The notes beneath the pieces were generated by a model. The model did no database searches and was not told the origin of the DNA. It saw only the letters and a list, made by a program, of their open reading frames with translations. From Blautia sp. (GTDB taxonomy: Bacteria > Bacillota > Clostridia > Lachnospirales > Lachnospiraceae), in contig JAPFCU010000037.1 in assembly GCA_026169535.1 (NCBI GenBank), positions 1 through 64,000 of the forward strand: 64,000 nucleotides of DNA. The letters run 5' to 3'. Numbering within the stretch: position 1 is the stretch's first letter; each line of letters begins with the position of its first letter. Both the position numbers and the translations under genes were made by a program. Below are positions 1 to 9,648 of the stretch, piece by piece.

Positions 1-1488
1 CTTGCTTTCCGGATTTTCAGCTGTGGAATCCTCATGGCAGCGCCAGTGATAAAGGATCTTCGGAATATGGCAGATTTCCTCCGGCTTCACCGCCTCGATA
101 CAGCGGAAAATAAAATCATAATCCTGAGCTCCGTCAAATTCACTGCGGAGCATTCCCACTTCCTGGATCACGTTTTTGTCCACCACGAAAAGATGGCAGA
201 TATAATTGACCGTACAGAGCAGATCCGGGTTGTAGTCCGGCTTGAAATGCGGCTGGAAAAACTTGTGTCCGTCCATAGACATTTTGTCCTCGTCCGAATA
301 AAGGATTCTCGTCTGTTTTTTCTCATTCAAAGCCTTCACGCACTCAAACAGAGCGTTTGGAGTCAGTTCGTCGTCATGGTCGGCAAATGCGATATATTCT
401 CCGGTTGCCGCCTGAATCGCCGCGTTGGTGTTCTCTGAGATCTGCAGCTGCTTTTCATTATGGATCACCCGGATTCTTTTATCAGACGCCTCCAGACTTT
501 CCAGAAGCTTCCGGATAGGAGAATTTTCTCCGCTTCCGTCAGAAAGACAAAGCTCCCAGTTAGTATAGGTCTGGGCTTTTACCGTGTCTACCAGCTGACG
601 GAGATATTTTTCCGGTGTCTTATACAGAGGGATCACAATTGAAATCTTTGGCTGATAGTCAAAAACTGTTTTTCTCTGCTTTTCCAGTTCTTTATTTCCC
701 GGCAGATGATGAAGGATCCATTTCTGATAAGGAATCTCTCTGGTAGACGCAGTCTTAACCTTGGAAACAATCTTTCCTACCATAGCGGCGCTTCCTTGGC
801 TCTTCCAGTAACGCAATCCCTTTTTTGCATATTTCTGAATCTTTTTGCGGAATACCACAGCCGGATTCAGATGGGCAATATGCACCGATTTTGTATTTCC
901 TGCGTAAAATACCACATAGACCAGCTTTCCGGTAAGGTTGGTCAGCTCAGCAAAAAAGCCTGTCTTGTCCTCATGATCCATTTCCTCATACATCTGCTCC
1001 ACATCTACTCTCTGGGTGCGAAGGATCTCTGCATGAAGCTTCTGTTTGTTTTCATCAAAAATCTGGATATTGACCGGTTCATCCGCAACAGCCCAGCCCC
1101 GGATCCGTAAAAATCCCTGCTGAACCTTTTCTTCCTCGATAAAAAACTGAGGCTTGCCCCGACGTTTTTCCAGTTCCTTTACGGAAACAGAAAACCAGCA
1201 CATGGTCTTATCCGGCATATCTGCATAAACGGACAGCTTCTGATGCCCTTCCAGAGATTCCGGAAGCTGCACAGCGGCAGTGATCCTCTCTCCCCGCATC
1301 AGATCCGGATCCTTAAACCGTTCCAGAGCGCTGACTACCTCCAGCTTCCGGATTTCCGACTTTATCTCAGAATCATCCAGACAGGCACGCATCTTTGCTT
1401 CCTTAGGCCAGGTTCCCTGCAGGATATACTGACAGGGATCCTTCAGATGGAACCGGTCCTTTGTTACCTCAAAAATCTCTCTTGACAT
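1..1488 (-). CDS. Glycosyltransferase family 2 protein (C-terminus beyond window edge)
   Basis: Open minus-strand frame from ATG at 1488 (MSREIFEVTKDRFHLKDP...) to the window edge; contains KISIVIPLYKTPEKYLRQLVDTVKAQTYTNWELCLSDGS and DHDDELTP GT2 motifs. Confidence 0.9.
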   Translation of the reverse strand, partial: MSREIFEVTKDRFHLKDPCQYILQGTWPKEAKMRACLDDSEIKSEIRKLEVVSALERFKDPDLMRGERITAAVQLPESLEGHQKLSVYADMPDKTMCWFSVSVKELEKRRGKPQFFIEEEKVQQGFLRIRGWAVADEPVNIQIFDENKQKLHAEILRTQRVDVEQMYEEMDHEDKTGFFAELTNLTGKLVYVVFYAGNTKSVHIAHLNPAVVFRKKIQKYAKKGLRYWKSQGSAAMVGKIVSKVKTASTREIPYQKWILHHLPGNKELEKQRKTVFDYQPKISIVIPLYKTPEKYLRQLVDTVKAQTYTNWELCLSDGSGENSPIRKLLESLEASDKRIRVIHNEKQLQISENTNAAIQAATGEYIAFADHDDELTPNALFECVKALNEKKQTRILYSDEDKMSMDGHKFFQPHFKPDYNPDLLCTVNYICHLFVVDKNVIQEVGMLRSEFDGAQDYDFIFRCIEAVKPEEICHIPKILYHWRCHEDSTAENPESK

Positions 1489-1503
1489 ATCCAACCTCGT
1501 TTC

Positions 1504-3921
1504 TCAGTTTTCTCTCAGGGAGCAGTCTCCTTCTGTTACAGACAGATTTGGACTGTAATATGGATCGCCTTTTTTCAGCTGATCTCCCCACTTTTCCTGA
1601 AATCTTTTTATTTCCTTTTCAAAACGGAACTGTTTTTCCGGTGTGTCCTCCAGACCTCTGGATTTGGATTCATAATGATACAGCTCTGCATAAGGAGTAA
1701 ACACCACCTTCTTACCAAGGGCTCCAGCCTTCATGCAGAGGTCTATATCGTTGAACGCCACCCGGAAGGTCTCGTCAAAGCCCTCCACCATCCGGAAGTC
1801 CTCTGTCTTCATCATCATACAGGCTGCTGTCACTGCGCTGATCTCCTGGACACTGATCATCCTTCCAAAATATCCTGCATCCTCTCTGGATGCGCGGCAC
1901 ATGATATGCCCGGCGATCCCGCCCAGCCCCATGACTACGCCCGCATGCTGAATGGTATCGTCCGGATAATAAAGCTTGGCTCCTACTATGGAAACCTCTT
2001 TCTGCTGACAGATCTGAAGCATCTCCTCCATCCAGTCAGGCGTCAGGATCTCCACATCATTATTCAGAAACAGCAGATATTCTCCTCTTGCCTGTTCTGC
2101 TGCAAAATTATTTATAGAAGAATAATTAAATTCTTTTTCCCAGGTAAGAACTCTCACCTTCGGGAAACGCTGCGGAAGCTTTTCATAATACGCAAAGGTG
2201 GTAGCCTCTTCACTGTTGTTTTCTACGATCAGTACCTCATAATTTTCGTAGGTGCTGCGCTCTGTCAGAGACGAAAGACACAACTCCAGATCGTCAATAT
2301 GGTCTTTATTGGGGATGATAACAGAAATCATTGGTGTTCCCTGAATCTCCACCCGGCTCCGGTACCATCCCGGCCTCTGCGTCATCTCCACCTTTGCAGG
2401 AATTTCCATTCTCCGATAATGCTCCTCCACGGCTTTTCTTCCGGCTTCAAACGCATATGCCTTGCTTTCCGGATCGGCAGCTGTGGAGTCCATATGGCAG
2501 CGCCAGTGATAAAGCACTCTGGGAATATGGATGATTCCGGCAGCATTTTCGCAGCAGCGGAAAATAAAGTCAAAATCCTGCGCCCCGTCAAATTCTTTAC
2601 GGAAATATCCGGCATTTTCCGCCACCTGCCTTTTCACCACAAAAATATGGCAGATATAATTATTTTCTCTCAACCGGAACAGATTAAAATCCGACTTGAA
2701 ATGAGGGTCGAAATAATGCCTGCCGTCCATGCTGATCTTATCCTCATCTGTATAGATCACATCTGCATGTTCATGGTCGTTGACCGCCTTTACAATTTCG
2801 TAAAGTGCGTCCGGCTCCAGTGTATCGTCATGGTCGCAGAGCATCAGGTATTCCCCTCTTGCAAGCTCTATGGCCTTATTGGTGTTCACGGAGATTCCCC
2901 CGTTTTCCTTCAGTTTTTTATAACTGATCCGAACCTCATGCCTGTAATTTTCCTTCAGAAATTCGTATACCTTATCATCCGGGCTTCCGTCAGCCAGACA
3001 CAGCTGCCAGTTCCCGTAAGTCTGTTTTCTTACAGATTCGATCAGTTCCTTCAGATAGGGAAGCGGCGTATTATATAACGGGATCACAATGCTGATCAGA
3101 GGTTTTTTTTCAAAATTTGCATGTTTCTGCTTCCACATCCGGGAACGGCTGACACTGTGACGCTTCAGCCACTGCTCATAATCTCCTGTCTTTTCTTCAG
3201 AATGTTGGAAAAGACGCTTCAGAATCCCCTTTGGCTTTCCATCCTTCAGAAGCTTCTGCACATCGATCTCATGATCTTTCCGGACAGAGGAACCTGTAAA
3301 CCGGAGAATGACTTTTTTCCCGGCAATCTCATCCATAGCAGCAGAAATACGGAATCCGATCTCCCGGTTTTTATATTCTTCGTCAAGCCCTCTCCGTTCC
3401 ACTACATCCGGTCTTCTTCCCCTGCTCATACGGCAGGGAACAGAAGTTTCATCCTCATTGAGAAGCTCTGCATCTGCATCGCCTCTCTGATCCATCGCCC
3501 AGCCCTGTATCTCCAGCATGGTATCATACAGAATCTCCACCCTGTCCATATGATATTCCAGCAGGCTTTCCTGCAGAAAGGCTTCCAGCTCTTCTCTGGA
3601 TTTTTTCCAAACAGAATGAGTCTCCGCGCCGTCAGTCAGGATCAGTTCCACTGTATGATATTTTTGTGCAAGCCTGTCCGCCTCCGGAATACATACTGTA
3701 AACCCCGGAAGAAACTCTCCCAGATCCCGGTCCAGAGCCTGAACCACATCAGGTCTGGGGTATCTTTCCGGAGCCGGAACGGCGATTTCCTCCCCGTCTC
3801 CCAGAAACCGGAATTCCGGAGTCTGTCCGTCTGCGGGCACATACCAGCCTGTAAGGCTCAGAACCTGCCCGTGCCTGTCATCATATTTTTCTTCGTCCAC
3901 ACTGAAGCGCAATTCTTCCAT
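1504..3921 (-). CDS. Large glycosyltransferase with two tandem GT2 domains and an N-terminal accessory region
   Basis: 805 aa; two GT-A starts (PLISIVIPLYNTPLPYL..., PMISVIIPNKDHIDDLELCL...) with DHDD and NNDVEI motifs. Confidence 0.92.
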   Translation of the reverse strand: MEELRFSVDEEKYDDRHGQVLSLTGWYVPADGQTPEFRFLGDGEEIAVPAPERYPRPDVVQALDRDLGEFLPGFTVCIPEADRLAQKYHTVELILTDGAETHSVWKKSREELEAFLQESLLEYHMDRVEILYDTMLEIQGWAMDQRGDADAELLNEDETSVPCRMSRGRRPDVVERRGLDEEYKNREIGFRISAAMDEIAGKKVILRFTGSSVRKDHEIDVQKLLKDGKPKGILKRLFQHSEEKTGDYEQWLKRHSVSRSRMWKQKHANFEKKPLISIVIPLYNTPLPYLKELIESVRKQTYGNWQLCLADGSPDDKVYEFLKENYRHEVRISYKKLKENGGISVNTNKAIELARGEYLMLCDHDDTLEPDALYEIVKAVNDHEHADVIYTDEDKISMDGRHYFDPHFKSDFNLFRLRENNYICHIFVVKRQVAENAGYFRKEFDGAQDFDFIFRCCENAAGIIHIPRVLYHWRCHMDSTAADPESKAYAFEAGRKAVEEHYRRMEIPAKVEMTQRPGWYRSRVEIQGTPMISVIIPNKDHIDDLELCLSSLTERSTYENYEVLIVENNSEEATTFAYYEKLPQRFPKVRVLTWEKEFNYSSINNFAAEQARGEYLLFLNNDVEILTPDWMEEMLQICQQKEVSIVGAKLYYPDDTIQHAGVVMGLGGIAGHIMCRASREDAGYFGRMISVQEISAVTAACMMMKTEDFRMVEGFDETFRVAFNDIDLCMKAGALGKKVVFTPYAELYHYESKSRGLEDTPEKQFRFEKEIKRFQEKWGDQLKKGDPYYSPNLSVTEGDCSLREN

Positions 3922-3934
3922 GTTTTACCTCATC

Positions 3935-6118
3935 CTACTTTTTCTTAATGCTTCTATATAATTTCCAGACCTTTGTATTTTCCATCTGGGTAATCTTTTC
4001 ATTCAGTCTGCGGATTTCCGCATCCTTTTCGGCAGATACTCTGGAAAAATTCTTCCAGAAATCTTCTCTTGCATCTGTTTCTTTCATGGTTCTGATCCGG
4101 ATGCGGAGCTTTGTCTTTCCGGAAACATCCCCGATTACAAACTGAGGGTCACCTCCGCCAAAGTAATATGCTCCCTCTCCCATGGGGAACCCGTTTGCAG
4201 TAAAATCTGCCGGCGTCCCATCCTCATAAGAAAGTTCCTTCAGAATCAGTCCTCCTGCCGCTTCTCCCGGATCCAGGCGCAGTCTGTGTACGCCTTCCGG
4301 AATCCTGATTTCCAGATCCAGTCCTTCCCTGCTCATAGGATAAACGACTGAATCCTCCTCATGGAAGCCTTCTCCCCGGTCAAAAAATACCTGAAGCCTT
4401 CTCTCCGCTCCTGCAAGCCGCATCTGCTCATAATATGGCAGAATCTCTACCTTACCCGGAGAAACCTCTTCATAAAGCTCCAGAAGGGGAACATGATTTC
4501 CTTTCATGTAGTTCTGGAAATTCCGTTCCATTTCCCCGTAAATCTCCATGTCTTTTTCCGTGATCCCGGCTTTTCCGTAAAAATCCCGGTTCTTCAGAAC
4601 GTGACGTTTGCCGTCGCTTTCCAGATAATAATGAATCATACGGTACTGGATGAAATCCGCAGGAATCGGAAAACGGAAGGTCCATTCATAATCAATGACT
4701 ACCTGTCTGTCTCTCTGAATCAGAAGGTTTGCCGGAACAAGATCAATATTGGACATGCCGGAGGCATCATATTCTCCCTCAAGAGGCGCGTCTCCAAATA
4801 CCCGGATAAACTCCGGTGTCTTTCTGAACTTTTCCTCGCTGTGAAGGCTGCGGATCTTTTTCAGATAAAAGAAAAACAAGTCTTCCAGTTCCTGATATTT
4901 TCCCTGTTCCAGAAGCATATCCAGTTTTTCCTCCAGAGTTACTCCCTCCAGATATTCCAGCTTTGCCGCCCCCTGCTCAAACCGGCAGTTATTCAGCTCA
5001 ATACCTTCTTTTTCATAAATTGTGTTCAGCTCTCTCTGGATCCGTTCCAGATTCTTTACATGCTCCTCTGCCTTTGGTACTACCGGAAGCTTCCGTACAT
5101 ATCTCTCATACCGTCCCGGCTCACAGATATCTGTCCGAAGGGCAAACTGCTGGTCTCTTTCATTGGAAAATTTAGAATAGACCACCTCCGGTCTGATCTC
5201 CTCTCTTCCGATCAGCAGAAGGAACGAGTTGGAAAATTCCGGAAACATATCGTTATCCAGAAGAGAGTCATATACCGAGGATTCCTGAAACAGCTGAAGC
5301 CTCAGTCTGTCGAAGTTTGTTTCCATCCGGTTCAGCTCTCCCTTCAGAGGAAGACGTCTGTCGGAATATATAGTCATGGGAAGCTTGTAATCCGGGAAAG
5401 GATAATACCAGCTTGCCTTGAGATTTCCCGCTTTTTCCAGAATATTCGTCAGTTCCTTTTTTGTAAAAGTCTTAACGCCTTTTGTGGAAGGATATCCTTC
5501 CAGTCCCTCAAATAAAGTGCCAAAATGATCCTCTGTGCAGCCTGCCCAGTATTTCAGTCCGAAACGATTTTCAATAGCAAGAATGATCTTTCCCTCCGGC
5601 TTCAGATGACGGGCAATAGTCCTGAGAAAATCCACATAAGGAGTTTCACTCTGAATATAATTTTCCCCATACTCAAAAACGCCGATCAGAGTAATGTAGT
5701 CATACTTCTCCGTCAGCGCAGGCTCGATCTCCTGGAAATTCCCCATGAGAATGGTCAGATTCTCACAGTCTCTGTGTCTCCAGGCATTGATCTCACTTCT
5801 TTTTTTTGAAAGCTCGATACAGGTGACCTTTTTTGCTTTTTTGCAAAGGGCGCCTGTAATCGCTCCACAGCCGGAACCAATCTCCAGCACACTTTCCTTT
5901 CCGGTAAAAGGAAGCCAGCTTAAAATGTTTTCTCTTACATGAGAGAAATGGTAAAGGATGGGCCAGCTTTTCCGCTCTGCGATTACCCGGTTCCATTCCT
6001 CCTCCGGATATGTTCTGGCAATCTGCAACATTTCATCCTCTACACTTCCGTCACTGTATAAATCCTGCCCTGGATAACAGGTATCATCCAGGGTCACCTG
6101 TCCGATCTTTTCTTTCAT
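3935..6118 (-). CDS. SAM-dependent methyltransferase with C-terminal kinase/APH-like region and short coiled coil (WbdD-like architecture)
   Basis: 727 aa; SAM motif VLEIGSGCGAITGAL near aa 77-91; kinase-like NIDLVPANLLIQ...VVIDYEWTF near aa 457-480; C-terminal EKDAEIRRLNEKITQMENTKVWKLYRSIKKK. Confidence 0.8.
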   Translation of the reverse strand: MKEKIGQVTLDDTCYPGQDLYSDGSVEDEMLQIARTYPEEEWNRVIAERKSWPILYHFSHVRENILSWLPFTGKESVLEIGSGCGAITGALCKKAKKVTCIELSKKRSEINAWRHRDCENLTILMGNFQEIEPALTEKYDYITLIGVFEYGENYIQSETPYVDFLRTIARHLKPEGKIILAIENRFGLKYWAGCTEDHFGTLFEGLEGYPSTKGVKTFTKKELTNILEKAGNLKASWYYPFPDYKLPMTIYSDRRLPLKGELNRMETNFDRLRLQLFQESSVYDSLLDNDMFPEFSNSFLLLIGREEIRPEVVYSKFSNERDQQFALRTDICEPGRYERYVRKLPVVPKAEEHVKNLERIQRELNTIYEKEGIELNNCRFEQGAAKLEYLEGVTLEEKLDMLLEQGKYQELEDLFFFYLKKIRSLHSEEKFRKTPEFIRVFGDAPLEGEYDASGMSNIDLVPANLLIQRDRQVVIDYEWTFRFPIPADFIQYRMIHYYLESDGKRHVLKNRDFYGKAGITEKDMEIYGEMERNFQNYMKGNHVPLLELYEEVSPGKVEILPYYEQMRLAGAERRLQVFFDRGEGFHEEDSVVYPMSREGLDLEIRIPEGVHRLRLDPGEAAGGLILKELSYEDGTPADFTANGFPMGEGAYYFGGGDPQFVIGDVSGKTKLRIRIRTMKETDAREDFWKNFSRVSAEKDAEIRRLNEKITQMENTKVWKLYRSIKKK

Positions 6119-7383
6119 ACTTTTTCTCCGTAGTGAATCTCTACTTTCGAGTTCATATCATAAAAACCAACGGTATTTTTATTGGAAACTACCGTAATGT
6201 TACATGCGTCATACAATCTGTGGAAAACGGTGAACTCCCCGTCCTTATACCCTGTACATCCAAAGGACAGAAGATATTCGCCTCCCTGAAGAAACATATC
6301 CTGCCGGAAGGTTACTGTGCAGGTATCGCCTGCTTCCGAATGCTCCACAGCCATTTTTTCAAAAAGAGTGTTGGTTCCTGTGATCTCTGTTCCTTTAATA
6401 TCCTTAAAGGTATAAGCCATGATAGGTTCCTGGATACTCTCATGAAAAACAACCTTCATTTTGATCTGGAAGGAACTTCCTTTTTCAATGGTATTTGTAC
6501 ACAGACCATTCTCATCCAGTACTGCAAAATCCACAATTTCTGCCAGCTTACTGCCATATTCCAGCATATTGGGGTTCACCTGGAACTGCTCGCTCCAATT
6601 CTCCTTCTGGGTTTCCTTATTTTCCTCTGCCTTTGCAGGATCCTGACCCACCAGAAGCTGTTTATACATATCCACCATCTGCTTTGGAGAGCCTTCCTCC
6701 ATTTTTACCCCTTTGTTAAGAAGAATAACCCTGTCGCAATAGCGGGAGATACTGCTGAGATCATGGCTGACAAAAAGAATGGTCCTGCCCATTTTTTTAA
6801 ATTCCTCGAATTTACGGTAACATTTGGCCTGGAAAAATACGTCGCCCACAGACAGAGCCTCATCTACGATCAGGATCTCCGGATCAATGTTGATGGCTAC
6901 CGCAAAAGCCAGACGGACAAACATGCCGCTGGAATATGCTTTTACCGGCTGGTAAACAAAATCTCCGATATCTGCAAAGTCCAGGATATCCTGAAGCCTT
7001 GCGTCTACCTCTTCTCTGGAAAATCCCATCATTGTTCCGTTGAGATAGATGTTTTCGATTCCGGTATATTCCATGTTAAAACCGGCTCCCAACTCCAGAA
7101 GGGCTGAAATCCTGCCGTTTACGGTCACCTCTCCGGCTGTAGGGTTCAGAACTCCGGTAATGATCTTTAAAATCGTAGATTTACCGGAACCATTGGTTCC
7201 GATAATTCCTACCGTCTCTCCCCTCTCCACCTGAAAGTTTACATCCCTGAGGGCATAATGTTCCCTTACAGGCACCTTAAGCCCCAGGGTTTCCCGGAGC
7301 CTGTCAGAAGGTTTGTTATATAGTTTATACATCTTATCCAGATGTTTTACCTGAATTGCAATTTCACTCATCTTACTCTCCAT
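6115..7383 (-). CDS. Polysaccharide ABC exporter ATP-binding protein, Wzt-like, with C-terminal domain
   Basis: 422 aa; Walker A GTNGSGKST, LIVDEALSVGD, plus ~160 aa C-terminal extension of Wzt_C type. Confidence 0.92.
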   Translation of the reverse strand: MESKMSEIAIQVKHLDKMYKLYNKPSDRLRETLGLKVPVREHYALRDVNFQVERGETVGIIGTNGSGKSTILKIITGVLNPTAGEVTVNGRISALLELGAGFNMEYTGIENIYLNGTMMGFSREEVDARLQDILDFADIGDFVYQPVKAYSSGMFVRLAFAVAINIDPEILIVDEALSVGDVFFQAKCYRKFEEFKKMGRTILFVSHDLSSISRYCDRVILLNKGVKMEEGSPKQMVDMYKQLLVGQDPAKAEENKETQKENWSEQFQVNPNMLEYGSKLAEIVDFAVLDENGLCTNTIEKGSSFQIKMKVVFHESIQEPIMAYTFKDIKGTEITGTNTLFEKMAVEHSEAGDTCTVTFRQDMFLQGGEYLLSFGCTGYKDGEFTVFHRLYDACNITVVSNKNTVGFYDMNSKVEIHYGEKV

Positions 7384-8235
7384 TTACATGACATCTGCAA
7401 AGTGTACCTGAAGCTTCTTAAACAGTCGTGTTCCCAGAACAAACAGCAAAATGGTAAATACCCAGAAGTACAGGGTCAGCCATGGATGCTGCCAGATTCC
7501 GATATGGTCGATCAGGGAATCGCGATATCCCTGTACCACATAGAACACAGGATTCAGTTTCAGGATTTTTGTCAGAATCCCTTCAAGACCAAGATCGCTG
7601 AAGTTCCACATGATGGGGGTCACCCACACACCTACCTGCAGACCGATGTTGATGATCTGACTGAGATCACGGAAAAATACCACCACTGCGCTGGAAAAAT
7701 AAGTCACTGCAAGAATCAGCATAAAAATACAGAAGCTGTAATAGATCAGCTGCAGCGCATACCAGGTAGGGGGATAGCCCATACAGGTGTAGATCACAAG
7801 TACGATCAGCACAAAAAAGCAGTGTACAAAAGCTGCTGAAATCACTTTTACCACCGGAAGGATCCGTATATTAAACACTACCTTTTTTACCAGATAATTG
7901 TATTCCAGAAGCGCGTTGGTACCGCCTACCAGTCCATCCTGAAAGAAAAACCAGGGAACCAGACCTGCCACCAGCCACAGCACAAAGGGTACTCCTCTGT
8001 CCGCTCCGCCTCTCAGGGCAAGTCCGAATACAAACCAGTACACACAGATAGTCACAATGGGCTGGATAAAAGCCCAGATGGTTCCGAAATAGGAACCTGC
8101 ATATTTTGTTTTAAAGTCGTTTTTTGCCAGGGAAAATACTAACCTTCTGTTCCGGTAAAGTTCCCCTGGCAGCCAGGTTTCTTTTTTCAATCCTTTTTGC
8201 TCCTGTTTGCGGAATATTCCTGAAAGCTTCCCCAC
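7384..8235 (-). CDS. Polysaccharide ABC exporter permease (Wzm/TagG-like)
   Basis: 283 aa membrane protein, LAKNDFKTKYAGSYFGTIWAFIQPIVTI, adjacent to Wzt-like ATPase. Confidence 0.92.
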   Translation of the reverse strand: MGKLSGIFRKQEQKGLKKETWLPGELYRNRRLVFSLAKNDFKTKYAGSYFGTIWAFIQPIVTICVYWFVFGLALRGGADRGVPFVLWLVAGLVPWFFFQDGLVGGTNALLEYNYLVKKVVFNIRILPVVKVISAAFVHCFFVLIVLVIYTCMGYPPTWYALQLIYYSFCIFMLILAVTYFSSAVVVFFRDLSQIINIGLQVGVWVTPIMWNFSDLGLEGILTKILKLNPVFYVVQGYRDSLIDHIGIWQHPWLTLYFWVFTILLFVLGTRLFKKLQVHFADVM

Positions 8236-8756
8236 TTCTGATCTTTTTCGGACATGATCAGTTCCATTCCCTCAGGAATCGGCCACTCCACTGCAATGTC
8301 CGGATCGTTGTATGCAAGACCGCCCTCATCATTCGGATGATAAAAATCTGTACATTTATAGGCAAATTCTGCGGAATCAGAAAGCACCAGAAAACCATGT
8401 GCAAAATTCTTCGGAATAAAGAACTGTTTTTTGTTCTCCGCAGAAAGCAGCACACCATACCACTGTCCATAGGTAGGAGATCCTTCTCTCAGGTCTACGG
8501 CAACATCAAACACCTCGCCGCTGACTACACGGACCAGTTTATCCTGCGGATAGTTGATCTGGAAATGAAGACCTCTTAAAACGCCTTTTCTGGAACTGGA
8601 CTGATTATCCTGCACAAACTCCTGATCAATTCCTGCCGCCTTATAATCATTATAATTATAAGTCTCCATAAAGTATCCGCGCTCGTCTCCGAACACTGCC
8701 GGCGTAATCACCTTCAGTCCTTCAATATGACAGGTTTCTACTGTGATTTTTCCCAT
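8187..8756 (-). CDS. rfbC: dTDP-4-dehydrorhamnose 3,5-epimerase family protein
   Basis: 189 aa; FGDERGYFMETYN, QDNQSSSRKGVLRGLHFQ, IPKNFAHGFLVLSD motifs. Confidence 0.93.
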   Translation of the reverse strand: MGKITVETCHIEGLKVITPAVFGDERGYFMETYNYNDYKAAGIDQEFVQDNQSSSRKGVLRGLHFQINYPQDKLVRVVSGEVFDVAVDLREGSPTYGQWYGVLLSAENKKQFFIPKNFAHGFLVLSDSAEFAYKCTDFYHPNDEGGLAYNDPDIAVEWPIPEGMELIMSEKDQKWGSFQEYSANRSKKD

Positions 8757-8757
8757 T

Positions 8758-9636
8758 TTATAAGCCCTCCGCTACTTCGATCATATATTTTCCATAAGCA
8801 GTTTTCAGAAGAGGCTGCGCCAGTTCCACAAGCTGCTCTTTTGTGATAAATCCACGTTTATATGCAATTTCCTCAATGCAGGAAATGTAAAGCCCCTGAC
8901 GCTTCTGGAATGCAGAAACAAAGTCAGCTGCATCAAGAAGAGAATCATGATTTCCGGTGTCAAGCCATGCAAAGCCTCTTCCCAGAGTTTCTACTTTGAG
9001 AGTACCTCTATTCAGATATTCGTTGTTAATGCTTGTGATCTCAATCTCCCCTCTTGCAGACGGTTTTACATTTTTGGCAATCTCCACTACATCATTATCA
9101 TAGAAATAAAGTCCCGGAACTGCATAATTAGACTTGGGATTCTCCGGCTTTTCTTCGATAGAAAGGGCCTTTCCGTTTTCGTCAAACTCTACTACTCCAT
9201 ACTCTCTCGGATCTCTTACATAATATCCAAAGATGGTAGCGCCTTTTTCTGTCTCTGTTCTCTGATATGCATTCTGGAGCACTCTGGAAAAACTCTGTCC
9301 ATAGAAAATGTTATCGCCCAGAACAAGAGCCACTGCATCGTTTCCAATAAATTCCTCTCCGATAATAAAAGCGTCTGCCAGCCCTCTCGGCTGCTCCTGC
9401 ACCGCATACTCAAATCTCATTCCCAGCTGTTTTCCGTCTCCAAGAAGTTCCTGAAATACAGGAAGATCTCTCGGTGTGGAAATGATCAGGATCTCACGGA
9501 TCCCTGCCAGCATCAATGTAGAAAGCGGATAGTAGATCATGGGCTTGTCATATACCGGCATGATCTGTTTGGAGATCGCCTTTGTTAATGGATATAATCT
9601 GGTTCCTGAACCGCCTGCTAAAATAATTCCCTTCAT
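8758..9636 (-). CDS. rfbA: Glucose-1-phosphate thymidylyltransferase
   Basis: 292 aa; [46 protein letters not shown]. Confidence 0.97.
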   Translation of the reverse strand: MKGIILAGGSGTRLYPLTKAISKQIMPVYDKPMIYYPLSTLMLAGIREILIISTPRDLPVFQELLGDGKQLGMRFEYAVQEQPRGLADAFIIGEEFIGNDAVALVLGDNIFYGQSFSRVLQNAYQRTETEKGATIFGYYVRDPREYGVVEFDENGKALSIEEKPENPKSNYAVPGLYFYDNDVVEIAKNVKPSARGEIEITSINNEYLNRGTLKVETLGRGFAWLDTGNHDSLLDAADFVSAFQKRQGLYISCIEEIAYKRGFITKEQLVELAQPLLKTAYGKYMIEVAEGL

Positions 9637-9648
9637 ATTTTCTTCTCC

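Noticed and set aside
1675-3078. 467-aa plus-strand ORF (and other long plus-strand ORFs such as 4361-5515, 10818-11948, 28209-29357)
   Set aside because: Antisense to well-supported minus-strand genes with recognisable domains; translations show no domain motifs and are Cys/His/Phe-rich, typical of shadow frames.
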